Positions 34,983 to 41,975 of a stretch of 41,975 bases of DNA are shown here, in pieces. Positions within the stretch are counted from its first letter, which is position 1. Each line of letters begins with the position of its first letter. The stretch spans positions 1-41,975 of the forward strand of contig JAABTS010000031.1 in NCBI GenBank assembly GCA_011389735.1, given 5' to 3'. A model generated the notes under the pieces. The model had not been told where the DNA came from. It did no database searches and worked only from the letters and a program-made list of their open reading frames with translations. Position numbers and translations under genes: made by a program. This DNA is from Desulfobacteraceae bacterium. GTDB lineage: Bacteria; Desulfobacterota; Desulfobacteria; Desulfobacterales; JAABTS01.

Positions 34983-36494
34983 CTATTGACGACGGTCGGT
35001 CTTTGACCAGGGACGGAGATAGTGTTCGCTGTCTTTCTTTTCACTGGATCGAAAACGGGGGATACGGACCGTAAAAGCGGTTCCCTGTTCAGGTTCCGAT
35101 TCTACATGAATATTTCCGCCGTGCTGAGTGATCACGTGGTTGGCGATGAACAGTCCCAGACCGGTTCCTTTGGAACCTTTGGAGGAAAAAAACAGCCGGA
35201 ATATCTTGTTACGATAATCCGTGTTCATGCCTATCCCGTTGTCTTGAATCTTGAAAATCAGGGATTCTCCATCGGCCAACACTTCAAAATCCACCCGGTG
35301 TTCGGATTTTTGGGCGTCGCTTGCGCAGGCGTCGACCGCGTTTTCCAGGATATTGACAATCGCCGATTGAAACCAGTTCGGGTCAACATCGAATGGGCCC
35401 GATTCACGAATTTGAGATACAAATTCCACTCCGCGTTTTTCAGCCGCCGGTTCAATGGTGGAACAGATGGACAGAGCGAATTCCTGGATGTCGCTGACCT
35501 GATAATCGAGTTCACGGGATTTGGCGTAATATAAAATATCCAGCACCATTTTTTTAATCCGCTCAGCAACCTGCTTGAGGGTATTGAAAGCATTTACCGT
35601 CCTCTTTTCGTCATTGCGGTTCAGTCCGGTTTCAAGTTGATAAATGCTTCCGTCCAATGCGGTCAGCATGCCTTTTACTCCATGGGACATTGATCCGAGC
35701 ATCATTCCCATAAACTCCAGATGGTTTTGGAGCTGCCGGAGCAAGGTAATGTTGGTGGACATTTCCATGACCTGGGTTATGACGCCGTTTTCATCCCGTA
35801 TGGGCGCGGTCCAGGTCAGAACATGGAATTGTTCTCCATCCTTGGAAACTACGATTTCTTCCGTGGAATGTTGTTTTCCGTCTTCAAAGGTTTCCGCGAC
35901 CGGGCACACCGTACACGGACCGTTCCGGTGCTTATAGATTTCATAGCAACATTCTCCGACTCCGTCCCCGAAATGAATGTTGAACATCCGATTGCTTGCG
36001 GTGATTCGAAACTGGCGGTTCTGAACGGAAATATAACAGGGTACTTCGTCAAACAATTGCTGATATAATGAGTTGGCGTGGTGTAAATCTCCCAGCTTGT
36101 TGGTGTATTTGTTCAGTTTCTTTTGAAGATGCACCCAATCCCGGGCGTGATCCAGCACAAGTTCCAGCTCGGTCGAATTGACCGGTTTCGTGAGATAACC
36201 GAATGCATCGCCTCTCATTCGTTCCATCACGTCGTTTCTGTCGGCGGGATCGGTCAAAATAACGATCCGGAGCATGGGCATGGATGCCTTGAAGCCCATC
36301 AGCAAACCAATTACGTCGAAATCGGGCAGATTCGTCGCTGATACGATGTACTCAGGCGCGATATGATCCATTACCACCATGATTTCGTCTTGAGTCGCGG
36401 CGATATGAACCTCGAAAAGCCGCCGTTCGATAAAAGCGGCCAGGGCGTCGGCGTAGCTTTTTTCTTTATCTATGATCAGAAGGGAACGGGTCAT
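34983..36494 (-). CDS. Sensor histidine kinase with degenerate N-terminal receiver
   Basis: The 503-residue protein starts with a receiver-like domain (about 4-120), then a PAS-type sensor (about 145-255, with the Cys-bearing segment GECCYEIYKHRNGPCTVCP), a phospho-acceptor helix (SMSHGVKGMLTALDGSIY, with the likely His) and an ATP-binding domain (NILENAVDAC, IQDNGIGMN, FFSSKGSKGTGLGL). The receiver has Ala at the acceptor position (A53 in VSATNLPDFD), so it is not phosphorylated in the usual way, although TKP is kept. The Cys pattern CCY...CTVCP in the PAS may hold a redox centre. It lies between the single-receiver gene and rrf2, so it is the likely kinase for that regulator. Confidence 0.9.
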   Translation of the reverse strand: MTRSLLIIDKEKSYADALAAFIERRLFEVHIAATQDEIMVVMDHIAPEYIVSATNLPDFDVIGLLMGFKASMPMLRIVILTDPADRNDVMERMRGDAFGYLTKPVNSTELELVLDHARDWVHLQKKLNKYTNKLGDLHHANSLYQQLFDEVPCYISVQNRQFRITASNRMFNIHFGDGVGECCYEIYKHRNGPCTVCPVAETFEDGKQHSTEEIVVSKDGEQFHVLTWTAPIRDENGVITQVMEMSTNITLLRQLQNHLEFMGMMLGSMSHGVKGMLTALDGSIYQLETGLNRNDEKRTVNAFNTLKQVAERIKKMVLDILYYAKSRELDYQVSDIQEFALSICSTIEPAAEKRGVEFVSQIRESGPFDVDPNWFQSAIVNILENAVDACASDAQKSEHRVDFEVLADGESLIFKIQDNGIGMNTDYRNKIFRLFFSSKGSKGTGLGLFIANHVITQHGGNIHVESEPEQGTAFTVRIPRFRSSEKKDSEHYLRPWSKTDRRQ

Positions 36495-36522
36495 AAAGGT
36501 TTACCATGATACTAAAAAGCGT

Positions 36523-36879
36523 TTATTCCATTAAAACATCCTTGACGATTTTCATCAATTCATCTCTGTCGAACGGTTTTGTAATGGTTGCGGCGGCTTT
36601 CTGGATCGCATACTGGTTGCCCGACAGAGCGCTGATGACAATGACCGGGATGTTCTTCAGCTCATCGTCCTGGCTTAATTTTCGGTAAAAACGAGGTCCC
36701 CATTCGGTCGGCATTTCCAGGTCCAGGGTCACCAGATCGGGCTTTTCAGCTTTAGCGACCTCATAGCCTGTATTGACATCATTGGCCGAACAAACCTCAT
36801 ATCCATTGTTTTCGAAAATAGTAGTCAGATAATCCGCAATATTCGGATCATCATCAATGACGAGAATTTTTTTTGGCAT
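36523..36879 (-). CDS. Single-domain response regulator (Rrf1-like)
   Basis: This 118-residue receiver domain stands alone: ILVIDDDPNIADYL, an intact acceptor in VTLDLEMPTEWG, VIVISALSG and TKPFDRDELM. A strong AAGGAGG before the ATG at 36879 fixes the start; the frame upstream is not family-like. Position and size match Rrf1 of the Desulfovibrio hmc operon. It is 28 bp upstream of the kinase gene, and 47 bp after the universal stress gene. Confidence 0.88.
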   Translation of the reverse strand: MPKKILVIDDDPNIADYLTTIFENNGYEVCSANDVNTGYEVAKAEKPDLVTLDLEMPTEWGPRFYRKLSQDDELKNIPVIVISALSGNQYAIQKAAATITKPFDRDELMKIVKDVLME

Positions 36880-36926
36880 ACATTCCTCCTTACGAAGAAT
36901 AAAAGGGTGTTTAGCGTAATTCGTTG

Positions 36927-37844
36927 TCAATTTTTGGCCATTTTGCGATTCACGCTTATCACGGGACATGTCGACCTCATGATGACCTGTTCCATGTTGC
37001 TTCCAAGGCGCGCATTTTCAGCATCCACATCTTTAGTGCTATAAGCCATGACGATGAGGTCGGCCTGTTTTTCACGGGCGAATTTGACGATTTCCACATA
37101 GGGCAGGCCCTCCCATACTTCCATGGAATATTTTTCAAATCCTTCCAAATTGGCGACATATTTATGGCGGATTTTTTTGCGGGCTTCACGGATTTTGTCT
37201 TCAATTTCTTCCTGGGAAAGAGACAACCCTGTATGCACCGGGCCTATATCCATTGCATGGAAGATATGCAGTTCACAACCGGGGATGGATGCAGCGACTT
37301 TTTTTGCAAATTTGAAAGCCGCATCCGACGCTTTTGAAAAATCGGCCCCGAACACCACACTGGATATACCGCCCCAAAACGAGGCGGCGGGCCGGCTGAC
37401 AAGCAGAACCGGGCACAGAGCGGATTTCGAAACCAGTTGAATTGTTGATCCCGCAACAATTTTTTTATACGCCGATCCCTCGTTTTCCTCGGTTGGGCCG
37501 CCCAGGACGATCAAATCCGGATTTGAATTCCTGGCTTCCCGAAGAATTTCACGGTGCGGATGCCCGACGCACACGTGGATGGAATAATCATTGCACTTTT
37601 CCAATTGTTTCGCGTAATATGTTTTTATTTCTTCTTCGACCCAGGCTTTGTAATCATCATCGATCACCACCTGCTCCCCTGTGCGGACATCTTCCGCCAG
37701 ATAGCTGAACCCCCGTGAAGGGACTCCCAGAACATGAACCAGTCGAAGATGGGCGTCGAAACGTCCAGCCAGTTCAAAGGCGACGCGTGCAGCGTAGTCG
37801 CCTGCGGGCGATGCGGAAGTGCCGAACAAAATGTCTTTAAACAT
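36927..37844 (-). CDS. Tandem universal stress protein (two UspA domains)
   Basis: This 305-residue protein has two UspA-type domains (about 1-150 and 157-303). The second ends with DLIVMAYSTKDVDAENARLG and SNMEQVIMRSTCPVISV, close to the G-2x-G-9x-G(S/T) ATP-binding signature; the first has DLIVLGGPTEENEGSAY and VAGSTIQLVSKSALCPVLLV. The role in redox complexes is unknown. It lies between hmcF (37-bp gap) and the Rrf1-like gene, where Desulfovibrio hmc has no such gene, so it is an insertion in the operon order. GAGAGG precedes the ATG. Confidence 0.88.
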   Translation of the reverse strand: MFKDILFGTSASPAGDYAARVAFELAGRFDAHLRLVHVLGVPSRGFSYLAEDVRTGEQVVIDDDYKAWVEEEIKTYYAKQLEKCNDYSIHVCVGHPHREILREARNSNPDLIVLGGPTEENEGSAYKKIVAGSTIQLVSKSALCPVLLVSRPAASFWGGISSVVFGADFSKASDAAFKFAKKVAASIPGCELHIFHAMDIGPVHTGLSLSQEEIEDKIREARKKIRHKYVANLEGFEKYSMEVWEGLPYVEIVKFAREKQADLIVMAYSTKDVDAENARLGSNMEQVIMRSTCPVISVNRKMAKN

Positions 37845-37881
37845 GGTACACCTCTCGATTTTGCTGTTTTCGAATTCCGGA

Positions 37882-39264
37882 TCATTCCTCGACTTTGAGA
37901 TGGTCGGGAGGGATCGCCATTTTGATAAGGAGCGGTTTCAGAAACGACCACCGTATTCCGGCGTGATAGACTTCCTCCATATCCCTGATGGCGTCCCAGC
38001 AATTGTGACACGGCGATATCACGAGTTTTGCGCCGGTGTCGAGAATCTGATCCAGCTTGACCTTGAGCCCGACATTGCGCTGTTCCCGGTAACGGCCCAT
38101 CCCATTGAATCCGCCGCCGCCGCCGCAACAAAAATTGTGCTCCCGGTTGGGAGTCATTTCGCGGAAATCTTCGGCGATATAGCTCATGATTTCACGAGCC
38201 ACGTTTTTCAGTCCGGCGTTTCTGATATAGTTGCATGAGTCTTGATACGTGACCGGTTCCTTGATTTTTTTGGCCGGATCGATTTTGATTTTACCGGTGC
38301 GAAGCGCCTCGGCGACCCATTCCACATAATGAATGCTTTCCACGGGCGGCCGGCCGTCTTTTAATCCCGCCCAGTAAGGGCCTTCGATGACCGTGGCGCG
38401 ATAGGCGTGGCCGCATTCGGTCACCACCATGCGTTTGGGTTTGAGCCGATGCATGGCGCCGTAAACTTCTTCGACTTGCATTTTGCAGGCGCCCCAGTCG
38501 CCGGCGAACATCGCGAGGCTTGTTTCTTCCCAGCCTTTGCTGGGAACAGTCCAGTTTTCTCCCGCCATATGAAACAAAATCGCCGCCTCGGCGATATCCT
38601 CGGGATAATGCTTCGGCTCCCTGGCGTTGACCGTATACATGATATCGGCGTTTTCCTTGTCCACCGGAATGGCGAGGCCCGGCCAATCATCCTCGTACTC
38701 CTCCGCCATCCATTCGCAGGTGTCCACCCAGTCTTCGACCGTCACATCCATCTGGGCCTTGTATACTCGATGCATTCCGGAACCGATCTTGAGTTCCCAC
38801 GGGACGAATCCTTGAGAAAAACACAGGCCTCGCAGATAGCCGAACATGATCCCCATGTCGATTCCGAAAGGGCAAAAAGAACCGCAGCGGCAGCAACAGG
38901 TGCATTTTGACCAGGCAGTGTCCATGACCATCCGCATGAACTCGTTGTTTACCTTGCCTTTCCGTTTTACGATTTCGCCGAGTGTTGACTGTATTTTATA
39001 GGATGGAACCTGAGTCGGGTCCCGGTCGTTCGCCAGATATAGAAAACAGGCGTCGGCGCACATGCCGCAGTGGGCGCAGATCTCGAGCCATGTGCGCAAT
39101 CTTGACCGCAAAGTCGATTTAATACTCTTCCATAGCTTGTCCGTATCGACGTCAAGTTTCTCCATTTCAGAGTAATACTGTTTCCCGCTCTTGTCCGCCA
39201 GAAGTGCGTTCAGATATTCCTTGGTATCGACTGTTTGTTTATTGCAAAGTGTTCCTTCGGGCAT
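37882..39264 (-). CDS. hmcF: HmcF-like iron-sulfur (HdrD-type) subunit
   Basis: This 460-residue protein of the Hmc complex is related to heterodisulfide reductase HdrD. The N-terminal part holds two [4Fe-4S] motifs of the CxxCxxCxxxC type (C63/66/69/73 and C121/124/127/131). The C-terminal part has two Cys-rich regions, each typical of a CCG domain: [10 protein letters not shown] with [11 protein letters not shown], and [13 protein letters not shown] with [10 protein letters not shown]. It is cytoplasmic and would deliver electrons from the membrane subunits to an acceptor. It follows hmcE by 43 bp. The dehydrogenases TmcB and QmoC share similar motifs; the order of the neighbouring genes indicates HmcF. 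Confidence 0.9.
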   Translation of the reverse strand: MPEGTLCNKQTVDTKEYLNALLADKSGKQYYSEMEKLDVDTDKLWKSIKSTLRSRLRTWLEICAHCGMCADACFLYLANDRDPTQVPSYKIQSTLGEIVKRKGKVNNEFMRMVMDTAWSKCTCCCRCGSFCPFGIDMGIMFGYLRGLCFSQGFVPWELKIGSGMHRVYKAQMDVTVEDWVDTCEWMAEEYEDDWPGLAIPVDKENADIMYTVNAREPKHYPEDIAEAAILFHMAGENWTVPSKGWEETSLAMFAGDWGACKMQVEEVYGAMHRLKPKRMVVTECGHAYRATVIEGPYWAGLKDGRPPVESIHYVEWVAEALRTGKIKIDPAKKIKEPVTYQDSCNYIRNAGLKNVAREIMSYIAEDFREMTPNREHNFCCGGGGGFNGMGRYREQRNVGLKVKLDQILDTGAKLVISPCHNCWDAIRDMEEVYHAGIRWSFLKPLLIKMAIPPDHLKVEE

Positions 39265-39307
39265 TTTTCCCCCTGTTATTCGTTCAGATTCACGGAATTC
39301 CTAAAAG

Positions 39308-39985
39308 TCACCAGGAAAATTTAGTTCCTTTCATACCGCCGCGCTTGATTCCGAAATCCATGCCTAACTGCGCCCTCGAGCAGAAAAAAAGGACCGAGTG
39401 GGACAGCTTGGTGAACGGAATGGCGACCAGCATGATTTCTCCGCAAATGATGTGCAAAATCAGCCAGAATTCATAATTAGAATAGTGATGAGCTGCGATA
39501 AATCCCGTGATGAAAGGGGCCACGGATATCGCCAGCAACAAATAATCATAAGCTGTGGTGAGAATGCGAATTTCCGGATAGGCGATACGGCGCAGCACCA
39601 GAAATAGGGCGGCCACAATCATGAGTATGGTAAGCGTGTCCGCTGTAGCGTCGGATATGGTCCATAGACTGAAACCCCATCGCTCCCGAAGCAGAATATT
39701 GTGCGCCTGCAAAAAAATGGGCGTAACCACCAGCCCGATATGAAAAACGAAAAAAAGGATGGTCATAAACGGTTTTGACCGCCATCCCACCGACCCAAAA
39801 GGGACAAGCCATAAAAATATCGAACGTATGGCGCCCTTGATACCGTATTTAAGATGAGCGTTGTAGGCCACTCTGTCCATCTGCCAGTGAAGCCCTCGAA
39901 AATACCACACGATACGGTAAACCACGCCGAGGAAAAACACAATGAAGGTCAGCCACGCCAACGGGCCTGTTACAAATTCATACAT
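39308..39985 (-). CDS. hmcE: HmcE-like membrane cytochrome b subunit (NarI family)
   Basis: The 225-residue membrane protein has about five hydrophobic helices: near 8-28, 72-95, 110-132, 145-168 and 175-198. Histidines in FHIGLV, QAHNIL, AAHHYS and ILHIICGEIM lie in or at the ends of helices, as expected for haem b ligands in the NarI-like family. It is thought to pass electrons between the periplasmic and cytoplasmic iron-sulfur parts. GGAGAG precedes the ATG. It is 14 bp after hmcD. Confidence 0.88.
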   Translation of the reverse strand: MYEFVTGPLAWLTFIVFFLGVVYRIVWYFRGLHWQMDRVAYNAHLKYGIKGAIRSIFLWLVPFGSVGWRSKPFMTILFFVFHIGLVVTPIFLQAHNILLRERWGFSLWTISDATADTLTILMIVAALFLVLRRIAYPEIRILTTAYDYLLLAISVAPFITGFIAAHHYSNYEFWLILHIICGEIMLVAIPFTKLSHSVLFFCSRAQLGMDFGIKRGGMKGTKFSW

Positions 39986-39999
39986 CTTTCTCTCCTTGA

Positions 40000-40131
40000 T
40001 TATTTCTTGTCCCTGTCGGTCAAAAAGCTCCAGAATCCGGCCGTCCCCGCCAGAATGACCGGAATCAACAGGTATATAACGCCTTTGGTGTAAGTATAGA
40101 ATTCTTGAAGCGTGTGTATTTCATTTTCCAT
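40000..40131 (-). CDS. hmcD: HmcD-like small membrane subunit (43 aa)
   Basis: This gene is easily missed. A GGAGG ribosome-binding site precedes the ATG at 40131, and the frame codes MENEIHTLQEFYTYTKG, then one membrane helix (VIYLLIPVILAGTAGFWSFL) and a TDRDKK end. In Desulfovibrio, hmcD is likewise a very small one-helix gene between hmcC and hmcE. It lies 21 bp after hmcC and 14 bp before hmcE. Confidence 0.85.
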   Translation of the reverse strand: MENEIHTLQEFYTYTKGVIYLLIPVILAGTAGFWSFLTDRDKK

Positions 40132-40152
40132 TTCAAATCCTCCGATCGATTT

Positions 40153-41340
40153 TTAATGCGCCTCGTAATCCGGATGTTCATAAAGAACCGGCATCCGAGT
40201 GACAATAAACCGGAAAATAATGACACCCACCGTTACCAGAAATACGGATATAACTATTTCCATCCAGTGCGGAAAATATTTCTGGTCTGAGGGCAGATAC
40301 CAGTTGAAAGCGATCAAACATATATTGAACCGGTTGAGTACGATTCCAAGCACTGTCAGAGCCGACGTCCATTTGATCAGTTTGATATTTTTGTCCCGGA
40401 CGCCCACGGCGTATAGATAACACGGAAGCCCAACGAATCCGAGGAGTTCCACCAGATACCAGATCCCGTAATTGGTGGCCAGCAAGTTCCAGTGATTTCC
40501 GGCCGCGATTCCCATGACTTTGATTGAAAAATATCCGAACAATACAAACGCGGCGGCTTTGCCGAACCCGAGCGTCACCCCTTCCGCCTCTTTTTTGTGG
40601 GTGTCGTCCATTTTATGTCCCAGATAGCGATGGGACATGGCGCTTTCAAATATCACCATGGACAGCCCTGCGATGATGCTCGTGATAAAAAAGTATACCG
40701 GCAGGTAATTCGAATACCAGAGCGGGTGAAGCTTGGACGGTGCGATTAAAAACAGCGCTCCCAGGGACGATTGATGCAATGTGGAAAGAATTACCCCGAA
40801 TATGGTAAGAATCATGGTCAGCTTGACTACAATGCGCCGGGCCCGGCGAAGCCCAAGCCATTCCATCGCGGCGGGCGAAAATTCGATAAAAAGCACCGTG
40901 AGATACAGCGCTACGCAGGCGGCGACTTCGAACAGAACCGACGTGGTTCCCTGCTGCATGATAAACGGGTAGGGCAGACGCCAGGGCCGGCCCACATCGT
41001 AATGAAGCGCGACGACAACGAGCGCATATCCCAGAAAACCTGTTAGAATGGCCGGCCTGACAGCCGAATGAAATCGTTTCATCCCGAAAATATAAACTGC
41101 GGCCGACGTGACATATCCGCCCGCCGCCAGAGCCACCCCCGCCAGAAGATCGAAACCGATCCAGATTCCCCAGGGATAGTTATTATCGAGATTCGTTACG
41201 GACGCCAGCCCGCCGGTGAATCTCAAAAGAGTCACCAGCCCGCCGGCGATCAGAATAACCCCGCAGATCATATTGAACGGCGTATAGAACGATTTGTCCC
41301 GGAAAACATTGATTTTCCAGGCGGCAGTTACCTCGGACAT
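40153..41340 (-). CDS. hmcC: HmcC-like integral membrane subunit (NrfD/PsrC family)
   Basis: The 395-residue protein has about ten hydrophobic helices and the NrfD-family features: NYPWGIWIGFDLLAGVALAA near 55, RPWRLPYPFIMQ, and TLHQSSLGALFLI. NrfD proteins anchor a periplasmic iron-sulfur protein and handle quinone or proton movement without a haem. The start codon overlaps the stop of hmcB (ATGA), so translation is coupled. It precedes hmcD by 21 bp. Confidence 0.92.
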   Translation of the reverse strand: MSEVTAAWKINVFRDKSFYTPFNMICGVILIAGGLVTLLRFTGGLASVTNLDNNYPWGIWIGFDLLAGVALAAGGYVTSAAVYIFGMKRFHSAVRPAILTGFLGYALVVVALHYDVGRPWRLPYPFIMQQGTTSVLFEVAACVALYLTVLFIEFSPAAMEWLGLRRARRIVVKLTMILTIFGVILSTLHQSSLGALFLIAPSKLHPLWYSNYLPVYFFITSIIAGLSMVIFESAMSHRYLGHKMDDTHKKEAEGVTLGFGKAAAFVLFGYFSIKVMGIAAGNHWNLLATNYGIWYLVELLGFVGLPCYLYAVGVRDKNIKLIKWTSALTVLGIVLNRFNICLIAFNWYLPSDQKYFPHWMEIVISVFLVTVGVIIFRFIVTRMPVLYEHPDYEAH

Positions 41341-41975
41341 CAGGATTCCTCCTTTTCCTCTTGTTGCGTGGCGGCTTCTTCAAGCGCTTTCTTGACGGCC
41401 AGTTCTTTTTCCTTGCCCGCTTTTTGCATTGCAGCCGACAGATTTTGTTCCGCTTTGGCTTCGGCGGTTGCAACAGCTTCAGCCACGGCCTCAGCCCGCT
41501 CTTCCGCGGCGATTTGATCTTTCCGTCTGGATATGGCGTAAATTCCGGTAAGAAGTATGGGCCAAAGCGCCACGACCATCGGCACCGCCCCCAGGGCTCC
41601 GGATGTCAATTCAGGCGCGGAAACGACCCCGAGATCTTCTCTCATGCCGATTTCTTCGAAAGGCAATCCTGAAAGGTACAACCAGCTCGTCCCGCCCATC
41701 TCGTGTTCCCCGTATATGTGATCCACATACCTGTCCGGACGCCTGCGAATCCTCTCCCTGGCGGTTTTCAACAAATCGTCCCGGGTTCCGAACGTGAGAG
41801 CGTCGACCGGACAGGCCTCAACACATCCAGGCAGCTTCCCCTCCATCAGACGGGGATAACACATGGTGCATTTCATCACTCTTGGAGAAAACGCACTATC
41901 ATACTCATAGGCCGGAATATTGAAAGGACAGGCCACCATACAATACCGGCAGCCGACACAAACCGATGGGTCATA
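41340..41975 (-). CDS. hmcB: HmcB-like periplasmic iron-sulfur subunit (3' part, cut by window edge)
   Basis: Only the last 211 codons are in the window. The visible part begins within a [4Fe-4S] motif ([12 protein letters not shown]), followed by CTMC and CVEACP motifs, as in the DsrO/NrfC/HmcB ferredoxin family. A membrane helix follows near the C-terminus ([18 protein letters not shown]), then a long alanine-, glutamate- and lysine-rich tail likely to form a coiled coil. The tail after the helix should lie in the cytoplasm if the iron-sulfur part is periplasmic. The start, and hmcA, are beyond the window. Confidence 0.9.
   Translation of the reverse strand, partial: YDPSVCVGCRYCMVACPFNIPAYEYDSAFSPRVMKCTMCYPRLMEGKLPGCVEACPVDALTFGTRDDLLKTARERIRRRPDRYVDHIYGEHEMGGTSWLYLSGLPFEEIGMREDLGVVSAPELTSGALGAVPMVVALWPILLTGIYAISRRKDQIAAEERAEAVAEAVATAEAKAEQNLSAAMQKAGKEKELAVKKALEEAATQQEEKEES

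Noticed and set aside
37882-41975. Tmc or Qmo complex instead of Hmc
   Set aside because: The order of ferredoxin-type, NrfD-type, tiny one-helix, NarI-type and HdrD-type subunits followed by a single receiver and an Rrf2 regulator matches Hmc best. The diagnostic hmcA cytochrome is outside the window, so some doubt remains.

Overview
The window reads as chromosome of a strictly anaerobic, sulfate-reducing member of the Desulfobacterota (old Deltaproteobacteria, Desulfobacteraceae-like). The basis is an Hmc-type transmembrane redox complex followed by its Rrf1/Rrf2-type regulators, an NfnAB electron-bifurcating transhydrogenase, short-chain acyl-CoA oxidation genes and a B12-dependent fused acyl-CoA mutase. 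No tRNA, rRNA, CRISPR array or transposase gene was seen. Species cannot be named from the sequence.

Layout. 1-663: gene-free, with degenerate direct repeats. 664-3417: a large orphan protein. 3592-4398: a double-hotdog thioesterase. 4433-4663: a MITE-like element. 5016-7577: a membrane metallophosphoesterase and a divergent endonuclease/exonuclease/phosphatase-family protein. 7709-17055 (minus strand): a butyrate/isobutyrate-type module of acyl-CoA dehydrogenase, XRE-cupin regulator, 3-hydroxybutyryl-CoA dehydrogenase, thiolase, double-ACT protein, IcmF mutase and a TetR regulator with a candidate operator. 17698-18917: small proteins and a J-domain protein. 19072-25129 (minus): a signalling block of REC-REC-GGDEF, REC plus Cys4 module, CheB, CheR-TPR and a metallo-beta-lactamase-fold protein. 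25581-31414 (plus): NfnA, NfnB, a FAD dehydrogenase and a TPP enzyme. 31493-34055: a NarL-type regulator and two exported proteins. 34196-41975 (minus): rrf2-like regulator, histidine kinase, single-REC regulator, double universal stress protein, then hmcF, E, D, C and the 3' part of hmcB; hmcA would lie beyond the window.

How the genes work together. The acyl-CoA genes would interconvert butyryl- and isobutyryl-CoA and oxidise the straight chain to acetyl-CoA. NfnAB would balance NADH, NADPH and ferredoxin, and the Hmc complex would move electrons across the membrane between periplasmic cytochromes and the cytoplasm. Enoyl-CoA hydratase and electron-transfer flavoprotein genes are not in the window.

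The most unusual layer is between the genes. Fifteen full, half or chimeric copies of a roughly 105-bp quasi-palindromic repeat ('family A') occupy the gaps from 6.3 to 34.1 kb. Several carry a second hairpin family in their loop with the same junctions. One is interrupted by a 147-bp MITE-like element ('family D') with inverted ends and a perfect 8-bp target duplication; a second family-D copy at 29.5 kb has a 7/8 duplication. Two receiver domains (in CheB and in the hmc-linked kinase) lack the phospho-acceptor aspartate. A coding-like stretch lies in frame just past the stop codon of the J-domain gene.
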